Below, in pieces: positions 45,766 to 57,504 of a DNA stretch of 64,000 bases. The DNA is from Morchella semilibera. Its lineage: Eukaryota; Ascomycota; Pezizomycetes; Pezizales; Morchellaceae. Where the stretch lies: contig CM018606.1 in NCBI GenBank assembly GCA_009192285.1, positions 2,532,081 through 2,596,080 of the forward strand, read 5' to 3'. The position numbers and the translations under genes are program-made. Each line of letters opens with the position of its first letter. Position 1 is the first letter of the stretch. Under the pieces are notes generated by a model. The model made no database searches and had not been told where the DNA came from. It was given only the letters and a program-made list of their open reading frames with translations.

Positions 45766-47394
45766 TTTTGAATGTTTTTGTTCGTAAAGTGGTGATATGA
45801 TAATCGTATGTATAATTATTGTAGTAATCTTTTGATGTTTGTTTAACAAGGTATTGTATGAACATCACCGCAGGGGCAGAGCAGGGCCCTTTTATTAACC
45901 TTTTAAGCCCTGTAATCAAGAACCCTTTGATATCCAAAAAGTCAGGTTTTGGGAACCCCAAGATCGGCCTGTCATGATGATGTCACGATCCCGTGAAGCG
46001 AGTGAGAAGCTGTGCACTAATTGGCTTGGCGATCAACACCTTGGCAGGGGATCGATGAGCGTCACGTCAGTTTATGCATAACCACTTCTACTTAGGGTAC
46101 ATGTAGGAATGATCTTTTGAGATCTGTAGGAAATATCCGGTATCCGTGACACGCGCGGTAGACGGTGGAGCCCCTTTGGAGTGGCTAATGTCATGATCAG
46201 TGTGCATCTTGCACTCGAAACAATTGCCATGCGTTATTTAAATTTGTTTGTAGTACCAAAATTTCATGACATGACATCATTACCCGGCATGCACCCACAG
46301 GCACTGCCAGTGTCATGCAGGGTCTAATCATCCATACCAATTACTGGCAGGCTGTCTCTGTCACAGCGGATCATCTTGAACAGCTATCCACGGTAGTATT
46401 TGTAGGTACATACATTCAGGGTAAATGGATAGAATATGTGGTGTGGCTTATGCTGTCATTTTCCTGTTTACGGGTAAGTATGACTATTCTAGCCTATCAA
46501 GATACATGAAAAGATCCTTGTACCGACGTCTTGGGACCCGTTCTGCTGTGACATGCTGTGGAAATGATATGGTGTGGGAGGGTTGACATTGAGAGTTGGG
46601 TTCTCGCACCATGGGCACCGCCATGTTCTTTGCAATTTGTGGGGTTGCTGGAATATGTGAAGAAGGATGTTTACTATTGACATCCGCAGCCCCGCTTCTT
46701 ACTTGTCCTCCGCTCTTTCTTTGTGGCAACTACTACATGTTTGCTCAGACTATAATCATCTCTTTCCGCAAGATATGAGAAGCGCATGAAGAATATGGGA
46801 TAAGGATAGGCAATGGCAACTATATAGTATCAACGCAGTGCTGCTGACTAGAGGGCGGTGGGTTGAGGGGATTATGAAACTCCGTTACGCAATGAATCTG
46901 TTAGATAGGAAACAGAGGCCGAAGTTTAGGCCCCCAAACAGCAGTGTTAATTGGCAACTTTTCAATCTCTTCCCATAAAACTCCGGAGTTGGCGCGTTAG
47001 TAAGCAAACGGGTACAAAAGACCCGAGACATAAGCCATCACTCGTAAAAACTAATTTAACGGATCGTACAGGTAAGATTTTAGATGTTGGTTATTAGATG
47101 AGCTATCATTAATTATATATAAGGCTCCAAGGAGCGTCACCCTTATCCGATGTGCTGGAGAGGAATATGAAGAGATATGAACTAAAAAAAGAAAAAAAAA
47201 GCCTAATATACTCGGAGAATATAACAAAGAAATCCCGAAACCACCAACAAAACTGACAAAAGAAATCATATCTGCTAGACTTGAACTCCTGTTTGCGATA
47301 ACTTCTAATACTCGGATCCCAAAGCTTCTCGGGTGACAACAACGCTAATAAAGAAATACCACAAAAACCCCACTACTCCAGTCCACAAAGATTA
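45766..47394. other. Spacer upstream of the hydrophilic protein and downstream of the transporter
   Basis: No gene is recognised. Open frames on both strands near 46484-46778 overlap each other and lack motifs. One TACATGTA word lies near 46100. Confidence 0.45.
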
Positions 47395-50300
47395 CTACCA
47401 GATCTTCGGCCCAAACTTTCCTCCTTTCTCGCTCTTTGGATCCAGCCATGAACACGCCTGCCAATCACATCCACCTTTGTAGATTTCTGTCCCCCACCAT
47501 GTGAAACGATCCATCCAGCCTGGATAAACGAAACCAAAGAATATAACCACAAGGCCAAATGCAAGACTAGCGTCAAGGGCGGCGGACAGTGTCATAGTAT
47601 ATTTGCCCCACCAAGCAACAGCCCGTCGACGTAGGTAATGGTTAAATATGAAGCAAACGATTGCCCAGGCAGAAAAATTTAGACCAGTCTATGTTCTGTG
47701 TTAGTAAATTTTGGTGTATAGTTTTTCTGGGGTAACATACGGCGGGCGGGATCCAACTTAGGCTTCCGAAGGCTACTGGCAAGCTGACTTTGCGCAACCA
47801 GGCCCAACTCCCCTTCCTGCCCCCAGTCCATTTCCAAATTGCCCACAAAATTGGCGGTGCCACAGCCCCAATGGCGAAAGCCCACACAAGTGGTCTATAG
47901 AGTTCCTTGGTACCGAAAAATCTCTGTGGCCCTATGACGCCCCAGAGAATACTACCGTTGAAATGAACGCGGGCAATAGGACATGTGAAACTATGCATAG
48001 CTTCTGGGGTGCAGATGCCTGTGATATTACGGAACATCCAATTCAAGACACCAATTTGGGTTAATGAGGATACTAGGGTTGCAACCATCTGAACGTTGAA
48101 TAGAAGGCGAGGTGGGATTTTCATGTAGTGCCCGAGTTTTAGGTCAGAGGCAAACTTTAAGCCTTGGGTAGAGGTTATCTGCAACTTGTTAGTTCTACCA
48201 TTTGAATGGGTGAAGGATGCGCTTACGTAACCGTATGTGACGAAGACCATGTTCGCAACTGGTAAACCCGGAAATACCGTACCGCAAATCAATTGGCAGA
48301 CCAAAAACAAGCTGCTCTGTTGATTCGTGATCGCCATAACGATCCCTATCGGAATAAAAAATACTGTGCATACGGCCAACGCCAATAGTAGCCCGTACCA
48401 GGGCAAGTATATAGGGTAGTATTCAACAACGAACATCCCGACTGCCGTCATGACAAAAAAAGTGGCCAAATACCAGCTGGTAGGAGCTTCCTCGTATCGC
48501 CGCATAAGGCGCATGTGTACATCTTCGCGGTCCATCTGTTCATCCCACTCTTGCTCACTTAAACTGCTTCTCCTGCGTCTCACACTAGTACGACTCCTGG
48601 TTTCTGGGATAGGTGCATATGTTCCAGTAGTGTTCGATGTAGGTCTTGCATTCCTTGTTGCATTATACTCACGCCTTACACGTCCCCATTGTTTCCAAAT
48701 ATCCTTCCCATGCCAGCAGAATGTATGTGTAACCAGCGCTGTCAATGCAGCGAACTGGAGACCGTAAGATAAGACATATCTATTGTCATGAATGTCAGAT
48801 AATCTGATAATCTTATCTATGATTTGAAACAGGCTGGGGCAATCACGTGATTGGCATAAACAATCGACTATACTGTTTGTAAGCCACTTCATCAAACTTG
48901 TAGTCTGCTGTTAAAACCCTTGTCACATCATAAGCATTACCGGTGTTGTCGAAAACCACACTGGAAAGAATTGGCATGAATCCCGAATATAAAACGTTCG
49001 TGTAATCTGTAATTGGTCAGCAAAGATGAAGGTGGCTTCAATTATAGGTGACAAACATAGTACTGGCGCGATAATCCATATTACTATAATCAGGCCAGCG
49101 ATGACATTCGCAGCAGCCCAAAAAGGCGTCATTAAGGGCGATCCAATATACGAGATCTGCGCCCAATCAAAGGTCAAGGGAAACATTCCCAGGCCCGTTG
49201 CCACACCAAACTGATTTCTCTCAAATCAGTGTCCATCACTCAAGCGAAACAGAAGGAAATAGTACCAAGTTAGCAACAACCACACTCTTCGGTGCAAACC
49301 AGGTGACCACATTGAAATAACTAAGTGCCGGCATCAACAGCCCTGGCACAAAATACCAGGTAAATGCGCCAATAAACACCACAATCTGTAGCAAGATAGA
49401 TTAGTTGTCGATCACGCAGAATCGGATGAACAGCTGATGCGGGAGACTGACAAAAAACTTCCACCGAGAAATCTTCCACCCGTTTGCTGGCTTATTTTCC
49501 TCCCCGTGTAGTGTTGTGAACATTGCAGTTGACATAAGCGTTCCTGGCCAGATCATGCCGCCGGGATAGACCAACCACTGCCGCGTGAGCCCTGCAAATG
49601 TATATCCGAGGATTTGAGTCGACAGAGTGAGAAGAATCTGATACCAGATCCCCAAATCCTGTTTGTAGAATTTAGTCTGTTCGACTATGACCTGTAGGGA
49701 GTTAACATGCTATCCAGGCCAATTGGTCCTTAGACGACTTACATCTGTAGCAAATGCAAACCCGAACGAGACATTGCTAGATATGTATACACAGCAATGT
49801 TCCTTCCTATTCCATCGCCCTTGACCTAGCCATAATTTTAGTTTTCCCAACTTTCCTTTCTCCTCGTCCCAGGTTGAACCGTCAGGCTCAGGAAATAATT
49901 GGTCCCATAATTTCCCTAACGGGTGCGCAAGGAGAAGCGCGATAACAGGTGTGATTGAGATCGATGGGTACCGCAGAGAGAAGAATAAGTTTGTAGCCGA
50001 GCCAATAAGCGAAAATAAGATCGAGAGAGTCCACATGCGTGGTGTGTTAATAGACAGTGACAAATCATCAGTGGCAGGTACAGAAGCGCGTACTTCTGGG
50101 TATCTGTATTACATCAGCACTCGCCCGCAGTAATGTGCAGCTAGTAAGATCATGCGGAGGTATAACATAAACGCTCAAACTTACGGCGAGTTATCCATAG
50201 GATCGTTTTCGTCCTCTTCACCTTCCCCGTCGCTCTCAACAGTTGCTCCGCCGTCTTCTGCTCCGTCAACACCATGGAATCCCGCAACAAAACTGCTGCC

Positions 50301-50945
50301 TTCCGAGTCTGGGTCGTGTGCTGAGGCCGTGTGATTTGCATTTTCCTTTCTTTTACCTCGTCTCTTTATCCCAGGCTCCCCCAACAGTTCACCACCAGTT
50401 ACCTCGTTTTCATCGCTATCCCTTTCATCGTGCTCCGCTGAGGTCGTTGAAGTCGAAAGTGAGCTTCCAGCATAGCTGCTCTCACCGCCGCCAGCGATAG
50501 GCAAAGCTCCATAGCTCCCGGTGCCAGCTGCCGGGGACGAGCGCAACAGAGGAAAATGCGCCGGCTTCATGAGGGTAGTTAAGAGGCCTGAGATGTTTAG
50601 AAACGAGGACGGCGACGACGCAGGGTGTAAAACGGATGAAGGGTGGGCAGACTCAGAGCCATCTATAAGTGGGGTGTGCAAACCTCCAGGTTGGGAGGAC
50701 TCAGGCTGGACCGGCGATGGGGCAGAGGAAGCATTAGGATGACCTTTATTTGTGGGGGGACCAAAGTTGGTGACTGGAATTGCAGGGGCAGGGGGTGCAT
50801 TTACTGCAGATCCGACTTGAGTTGTTTTTTGGTGTAGCGGCTCAAGCGGGTAGGGGCTACATGTAGTTTGGGATAAAGATTGGAGTTCAACATCCTCAGT
50901 AACCTCCGAAAGTGACGCAGGCCGATTTTGAGATTTTAAAGACAT
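47395..50945 (-). CDS. OPT-family oligopeptide transporter with long N-terminal extension
   Basis: Proton-coupled oligopeptide/metal-peptide importer of the plasma membrane. Exons in transcript order: 50185-50945, 49743-50103, 49452-49691, 49266-49385, 49057-49210, 48874-49006, 48227-48779, 47741-48178, 47395-47688, about 1017 residues. The first 250 are hydrophilic, Ser/Pro-rich then acidic (DGEGEEDENDPMD), unlike the short N-termini of most family members. The family blocks follow: SPYPEVRASVPATDD, WYQILLTLSTQILGYTFAGL, RQWLVYPGGMIWPGTL, LYSGFMPILSSVVFDNTG, SDLKLGHYMKIPPR, FNGSILWGVIGPQRFF and LNFSAWAIVCFIFNHYLRRR. Multiple membrane segments lie between them. The 48-nt intron 48179-48226 is in frame and stop-free. 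Weak donors GTTTGT and GTATAG were chosen because they restore family sequence. It is transcribed away from the esterase at 52346. Confidence 0.9.
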
Positions 50946-51333
50946 GCAGCTCTATCTTGGTGGGGCGGATGTCCGGACGGTGTAGAACAAGAGTGACCTG
51001 TTAAGGAAGGCGAGACAGAATTCTTTCGTTGGTCCAACCAATACCGTAACAAAATTTTTTTACACAAGGTATCTGGTGAGACCTTTCCTTTCCAGAAGGA
51101 GTGACGAGACAATCGGGAATAGAAACAGAGAAGAGGTAGCAGGTGACACTCGGCACTTGCGATAGGCTCTTTACCAACACTAGGAGGAATGTCAAGGAGG
51201 ATACTGCAGGCTGCAGCGGCGTAGGTACATGTAAGTAGTATGTACCTAATATCCAGGCACGATTCCGAGATCGGGATGGGCAAGATTATTGATCTCTTGA
51301 CACTTTGCAGGTAATGGTGGGGCGGGGGTATGA

Positions 51334-51372
<39 letters not shown>

Positions 51373-52345
51373 AAGAGGGGTGGAGGGGAGTGATTCGAGT
51401 GAATGGCTAGATAGTAGAGGAGGGATTGGTTCTTGGTACCTCATACTCCTGTACTCACGGGTATGTAGAGTACTCTGGGGTTAATTTTAATTTACTCGAT
51501 GGACTACATAAACAGCGATAGGTAATAGAGCCGCGTAGAGGTTTCATCCGGAGGATATTGGGACGTGTTAGAGAGAGCAAAACCTATTTTTTTTCTTCCC
51601 CCACTATGCACAACCATCATCATCATGTCTGTCTCATGAGACATGGAGTGGGAGTGGTAATGGACCACTTTTTTTGTTTTTTTTTAGGTCTTCAGACTAA
51701 CCCAATACGTACAAGTAGGATATGTGAGCTGTGGATCAGTGCTTTATCAGATTGGCCGGTTATTAATTCCTTCTACATTACTCCCCTGTAGGTATATGTA
51801 GGTACGTATCTAGAGTACTATGTACTTCATAGCACACTACATGTAGAGTACTTGCCGTATCCACTTTCCAAATACATGTATTTATTTTGCTCGTAGGTAC
51901 ATGTATATATACATGTATGTACCGGCATGAACCCTGTCCAGATGTGATTGATAACTGTTGTCTAATCTGATGGCATGATTCTGACACATGATATCACATT
52001 TTACATTTTACCCCCCCACTCAAAAGGGGGTTTGTGTCTCATATATTGAATCTGCGTGGCTCTCGTAATCAATTGTACCTACTTGCCAAGGCTGTTTGTG
52101 AGGCTGAAAATAAACGTGTGTGACCCTCCACGCTAACATACATGTATTTCTCAACACCAAGCCGTCCCTTTCATCTCGTTCTATCTATTCACAGATACAT
52201 CCGCTATAGTTCCTCTTGGGATCAACATCACCCTGCCTTGCCCCGATAGCCATAGTAGCTTGGCCCCTGCCTTCTTAGTTTGGCTGCATGGAATAATTCT
52301 ATACCCCCTACATTGGATAATCCCATCAACGGCAGCACTGAAGTC
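50946..52345. other. Divergent promoter region between transporter and esterase
   Basis: About 1.4 kb shared by two divergent genes. It contains a (TG)n microsatellite (51338-51370) and several TACATGTA palindromes (about 51227, 51839, 51875, 51900, 51911, 52140). A C-run lies at 52011. Part of the right end (52280 on) codes in frame with the esterase, but without an upstream ATG. Confidence 0.5.
51338..51370 (+). repeat. (TG)n microsatellite
   Basis: About sixteen uninterrupted TG units in the spacer between the transporter and the esterase genes. Confidence 0.95.
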
Positions 52346-55300
52346 ATGCTGCTCTTGCACACCACCGGTGTCTGTAAAATAGGCGAAATCTATCGATATA
52401 CAATCACCTATACACCATCTCTTGACCGTGTTCTGCCTCCGCCCTCAGCACTGCATCTCCGGATAAAGAACACCGCGTCATTGCCCTTACGTGCCGCGTA
52501 CTTGCACGGTCCGTATACACTCTACGTTTCGGTTCGGCGTCAGGAGTTTGAGCCTTGGAATTCTACTACTCCAGGCACTGAGGGTCGGAAGGAGGAGCTA
52601 TCACAAGAAGATGACCGGGATCCGGTGTTAGTTAGTGAAGGGGGCATTCCTGTGTGAGTGTTTTGACTTATTCTTTCCCTCTGTGCGAGGCCCATATCTT
52701 ATTCATCGAAGAAAAACACTAACCTTATCCGAAACCCTTAGGTTCGAACCACAGCTTAAAGCTGGGTCTTCCTTTTATGCAACACTTTCAATCCCCTCAG
52801 ACCTTATTGAAGATGCCCCCAACCCTGTTCGCCAGGATGACGAGACGGTACCAGATTCCCCCGTGTATGCACGCAGAGCCCATGAACACGGTCTCCAAAA
52901 CTCTCCAGATAACCGTCGCAGACTTATCGATGTAGATACAAGACTACAACGAAAAAGCGTAACGTGGATCGTGGAGGTCATCAGCCAGACAATTTTTTCT
53001 GCTACTGCGCAAGTTGGGTTTGAGGTTATTTTAGGTCGAGATGAGAAGAGCCTAAACTACAATTCTCCCTCCGGGCCTCGGCCCCTAACTACAGGATCAA
53101 TAGATAGTGACCGATCTAATGGCGATATCTATAGTCGAGCTTTAAAGGTCAAAACTCAGGATACGCAAGCTCTGTGGAACACTCCGCCTTTCCCAAGGTG
53201 GAATCGGGAAGAAAATTGGAGGATGCAGAACGGTGAATACCTGGACCCAGAAGAACAGGATGAGGCCAACGAAAGGCGGCGAATAAGGAAGAAAAAAAAG
53301 ACAAAGAAGGTGCATCTTGTTATTCTTACGCACGGTCTCCACAGTAACACCGGTGCAGACATGTTGTTTATGAAAGAGGCTATCGACGAGGAAGCGCGAA
53401 AAGGTGACATTGCTTGGCGAGAAAGGCGACGAAAGGAACGTGAGGAAAGTGGTAGGATACTAACAGATAGCGAGGCTGAAGAGGAGGGGGATGAGGAGGA
53501 TCGAGAACAAGTGATTGTCAGAGGATTTCATGATAATGTCTGCCGCACTGAACGGGGCATAAAATATCTCGGCCGCCGTCTTGCCCGTTACGTCCTTCAC
53601 CTTGTACACCCCAGCACCTCCCCTCCGCCTCCTTCTGGCCCTAATAAGCTGAGTAAACGACCTACGCACCATCATCCACATTTGACGCCGTTTGCTCAAC
53701 TCGCTTCTTTGGCTGACCATGATAACGATGATGACGTGCCGCCGTATAAGATTACTTCCATCTCTTTTGTTGGACATTCCCTCGGTGGTCTGGTGCAAAC
53801 TTATGCTATCGCATACATTCATGCACACTCTCCCAAATTCTTTACCGAAATAAAACCTATCTCTTTTGTCGCGTTGGCGACTCCGTTTCTGGGGCTAAGT
53901 AACGAGAACCCCATTTATGTCAAGTTTGCACTCGACTTTGGTCTCGTCGGCCGTACAGGGCAAGATTTAGGATTGACCTGGCGCGCCCCGAGTGCGTTCT
54001 CGGCCTTCACCCCAAAGCCGGCTGCAGTAGCACGCCCTACAGATACAAGCAAGCCTCTATTACGGATTCTGCCGACTGGGCCAGCACACGAAGTGTTGAA
54101 GAAGTTTCGCAACAGAACGGTTTACGCCAATGTTGTCAATGATGGGATCGTTCCGTTACGAACAAGTTGCCTGTTATTCTTAGATTGGAAAGGACTTGGG
54201 AGAGTTGAGAAAGCGCGAAGAGAGAACAACGCTGTCCAAAGTCTTGTCGGCTGGGGTTGGGGCCAACTTACAAATGGTGGGAGCACCAGCCCTCGTGGAA
54301 GTGTATACTCCCCCACCCTTACGAAAAGTAAGGCCGACAGCGCAGCCACAAGCCCTGTTTCTCCTGCATTTCGAGATAGGGGGAAGACGGGGAAAGAACC
54401 AGGAGGGAAAAGCCCCCTCATTCCCGCGAGTGATGATGATGATATCAAGGATAATCCTATCACAGAGGCGCCTCTGACTAGTGAGCCTACAACTCTGGAA
54501 TCCAAGGCTGACACAGAGCCCCCCTCAACGGAATCCTCCTCCTCCGCTAAAGGCTCTAGCGCTCCTAATGCTCTTACTTCTCTCATGACATTGTTCCGAC
54601 CCAGCGCCTCGAGTAAAAGTAGGAGCTCTGACTCTAAATCGTCCAAAATTTACCGCCGCTCACAAACAAACCCCCATGATAATGACCCCTCTTCGTCATC
54701 TTCTAAAAAAACAAACAAGACTAAAACCACACCCAGTTTCCCACAGCCATTAGATGTGGACTCGGTCCCCAACACACCCCCGCGAACTACCTTGCTTGAA
54801 GCTGCAAATCACGTGCTCAACCCCCCTCTTCCTTCTGTTGAATTTCTGATTGATCCCTCATCTCGCCCTCGAACAATCTTTCATGATCGCGTTTACTCAT
54901 CCAATGATTGTCCCCCGCCTCCCTCCCCTGCCGCTGATAAGGACAACACCATGAAAGTCGAGGAAAAGATCGCACGAGCTTACCACGCGGACATGGCATG
55001 GAGGAAAGTTTTAGTCCGTCTAGAACCGGATGCACACAACAACATGATTGTCCGCCGTATGTTTGCCAATGCCTACGGTTGGCCAGTCGTCCGCCACGTT
55101 GTCGAGACTCACTTCGGCGAGTCATGGAGCGCTCGTACTGCCGACGAGGATGAAGGCAAAGAAGACCGTGCCGCCACACCAGAGTACGATACTACTGAAA
55201 GTGTTGACGATGGCCAAAAGACTCCCATACAGGCATTTCAAGGCCAAAATCTGGGGAGTGACACGCAGCTAGATGTGGAGCGAGAAATCGCATCAATCAG

Positions 55301-55940
55301 AAATAGGGCTCGTTCCCCAACTACCTCATCTGGTGCATGGAGCGATAGAGCATTTGCCATTACTGATGACGATGATTCCGATTCCGATGTTGAAATCCGA
55401 AAGGATGAGGAAATTGGCCGCTTTCTCGGGCTCCAACCACGGCTCCAACGCCCTGCCCTTGGCCTCGAATTGACACACAAAAGTACCTCCTCTACATCTG
55501 GGGTTTCTCGTGTCGAGGTAGTGATCTCACCTGGTGGCAATAACAGCGGCAGTGGTGATCTTGGGGAAGGGCCAAGTGCCGTGTGGGGGGAAGCGGGTAT
55601 CAGTGGGGGATTAGGTATTCCTGATGTTACACGCATCGGCCTGGGGCGTTGGGGTAGCAGCAATAGCATCCCCTCTGCAACAAGGCCCACGGGTGCCAGT
55701 TTAGAAGCCGTCAGAAGCAGCACCAGCGGAAGCGATGCAGTGCGGCTGCTAGAAAGAAATATCAGCATTTCAGGACCTAGCAGGAACCCCGGTAGTGGGA
55801 GTAGTAGTAGCAGAAGTGCCGACACGGAGCGCGGCAAAGGCGGCAGCATCGGTAGTCACACTGAGGAGCTTATCCAGGGTGATCTTTCTGACCGTGGCGG
55901 AATATTAAACTTGAGATCGGATGCGGGGGCGGTGAATTGA
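52346..55940 (+). CDS. Lipase / serine esterase (DUF676, ROG1-like)
   Basis: Large fungal alpha/beta-hydrolase related to yeast ROG1-type lipid esterases. Exons 52346-52653 and 52742-55940 give 1168 residues from the first in-frame ATG. The frame and homology-like sequence continue upstream to 52280 (NNSIPPTLDNPINGSTEV), just after a possible acceptor TTCTTAG, so the true start probably lies in an upstream exon I could not place. The N-terminal beta domain has LLLHTTGVCKIGEIYRYTIT, LRIKNTASLPLRAAYLHGPY and FEPQLKAGSSF. The hydrolase has LVILTHGLHSNTGADM, nucleophile Ser in FVGHSLGGLVQTYAIAYIH, FVALATPFLG, the Asp-bearing VVNDGIVPLRTS and a late His in YGWPVVRHVVETHF. Between these the protein is interrupted by long Ser/Pro-rich disordered stretches, and it ends in a Ser/Gly-rich tail. 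Substrate and lipid-droplet location are inferred from the family only. Confidence 0.85.
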
Positions 55941-56880
55941 AAGCCTCCACCTATTTATTTTTTATATATACCCTATTTGCGACAGGTCGGGGTTTAGCAT
56001 AGCGTCTTGGAGTGGTTTTATTTTACTTATTTTTACTATGTTTTATTCCGGGTTTATTATATATGATATTAGGGAAGCGAGATATACTGATGTAAATGTA
56101 ATGTACAAACCTAGTTACACCTAGGACTTGATATGAAGTGGACTGTACTTACCTCCGCCTCTGACGATAGAGTCTCATGGTTTTCTGTAGTATACGTGCT
56201 GCGGCCGTTCCAGATTGCACTGACGAAACAAAGTGTTAATTTCTAATGGGAGGTGTAGGTGCACATAGGTCCAACGGGGCTCGTGGCGAGAGTGTTCAAG
56301 TATCACCCTTTATACACACATGTAGTCAACACCCAGCAGTCGCAACTCAAGTATGACCCCCTGCGGCGAACACTCACCCCTAAAGGGCGACCTCACCCAC
56401 GGTGCTAGCGGCCTCACTCGCTAATTATCACACCCGGCTGAAGGCTGGCGATTACTTATGTATATATCACCTCATCCGCTCTTCAGTGAACGATTAGTTT
56501 TTCGCCCCACTTAATTCAGTGAGGATCCACGGTCACGTTTCTATGAACAGGTTATTCAATTCAATCATACAGAATTTTGCATAGTATTTTTTGGGTTATA
56601 TGTCATCAAATACGAAAGAGAGGGGAGGCGAAATAGATGCCTCATGCTCTATCACTCGAGCTATGCTGTACCAGGGTTAGGGTTCCAACGACCGCTGCCA
56701 AGACCCCCCAGGACGTTTATGTTTACATCATTAATTGTATCCAGCCCTAAGGCTATGACAATATCACTACCCTCTCTTCCACCGCCCTCTTCAACAAAGG
56801 AAAACATGAATCTCGCGAAAAGCAAACCACACATCGCACCATATAGCAATTTCTTCTACTCTCCCCCCATCCTTACTCTT
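55941..56880. other. Spacer downstream of the esterase
   Basis: 3' flank of the esterase with T/A-rich sequence to about 56110. The rest has no recognisable gene. A GTCAACACCCAG word at 56330 resembles a piece of the 8150 element ends but is too short to call. Confidence 0.45.
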
Positions 56881-57252
56881 TTACCCTCTTTCCAACCCTT
56901 GGTTGAGTTCTCTCTCTCTCGCCGCTACCTCTCCCTCTTCCTCCTCTTTCCTCCGCCTGCACTCTCTCCATTGCTTCCAGATCTCTACCGCTTCCTCGAT
57001 TCCTTTCTCAGTCCATAAGAGCTGCTTAATTGTCTTGTGGTCTGCTGTCTTTCGTCTACTGTCTTCGGTTTGTGGGCACGCGGTGAGGATGTGTTCAACG
57101 TTTTGTCTCTCCACCCCGCATTCACATGCAGGACGTTTAAGGCTCCGTTTGGAATTAACGGCCGTTACATATATATATAGTATCCGTCTGTCCAGGGCCT
57201 TAGGAGGCTGTTGAGTAACAATGACGTTCAGAGGGTTTTTGGTAACGCCCAA
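56881..57252 (-). pseudogene. Relic of a non-LTR retrotransposon C-terminus
   Basis: A 123-codon frame on the minus strand contains RPACECGVERQNVEHILTAC followed by P, then R..T..KTIKQLLWTEKGIEEAVEIW. The C-x-C..H-x3-C pattern with a following ACP is the zinc-binding tail found after the RNase H domain in LINE-type reverse transcriptases of filamentous fungi. No reverse transcriptase or RNase H sequence is found upstream (higher coordinates), so this is a 5'-truncated remnant. The last 30 residues are Glu/Arg low complexity. A coincidental match is possible. Confidence 0.5.
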
Positions 57253-57458
57253 CCATTGAGTATGGGAACGGACCTAGTGATCAATTTTATGTAAAACGTG
57301 CCCCTACTGCACCGCAACAAGTCCATGGCAAAAATGTAGTGTGCCGTTGAAGTCAAGTGCCTGTTTAGATAATCATAAAGCAGTCTGTTCAGCTGACAAC
57401 TAATGGAAGCTCACCTGGTAGGAAAACCGAATGGCTGTTAATACGAAACGGAGCCTAA

Positions 57459-57504
<46 letters not shown>

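Noticed and set aside
11280-56690. Telomere-like GGGTTAGGG words (about 11288, 11697, 13170, 32428, 56677)
   Set aside because: They are single or double units scattered widely and never form an array, so chance or minor interstitial remnants.
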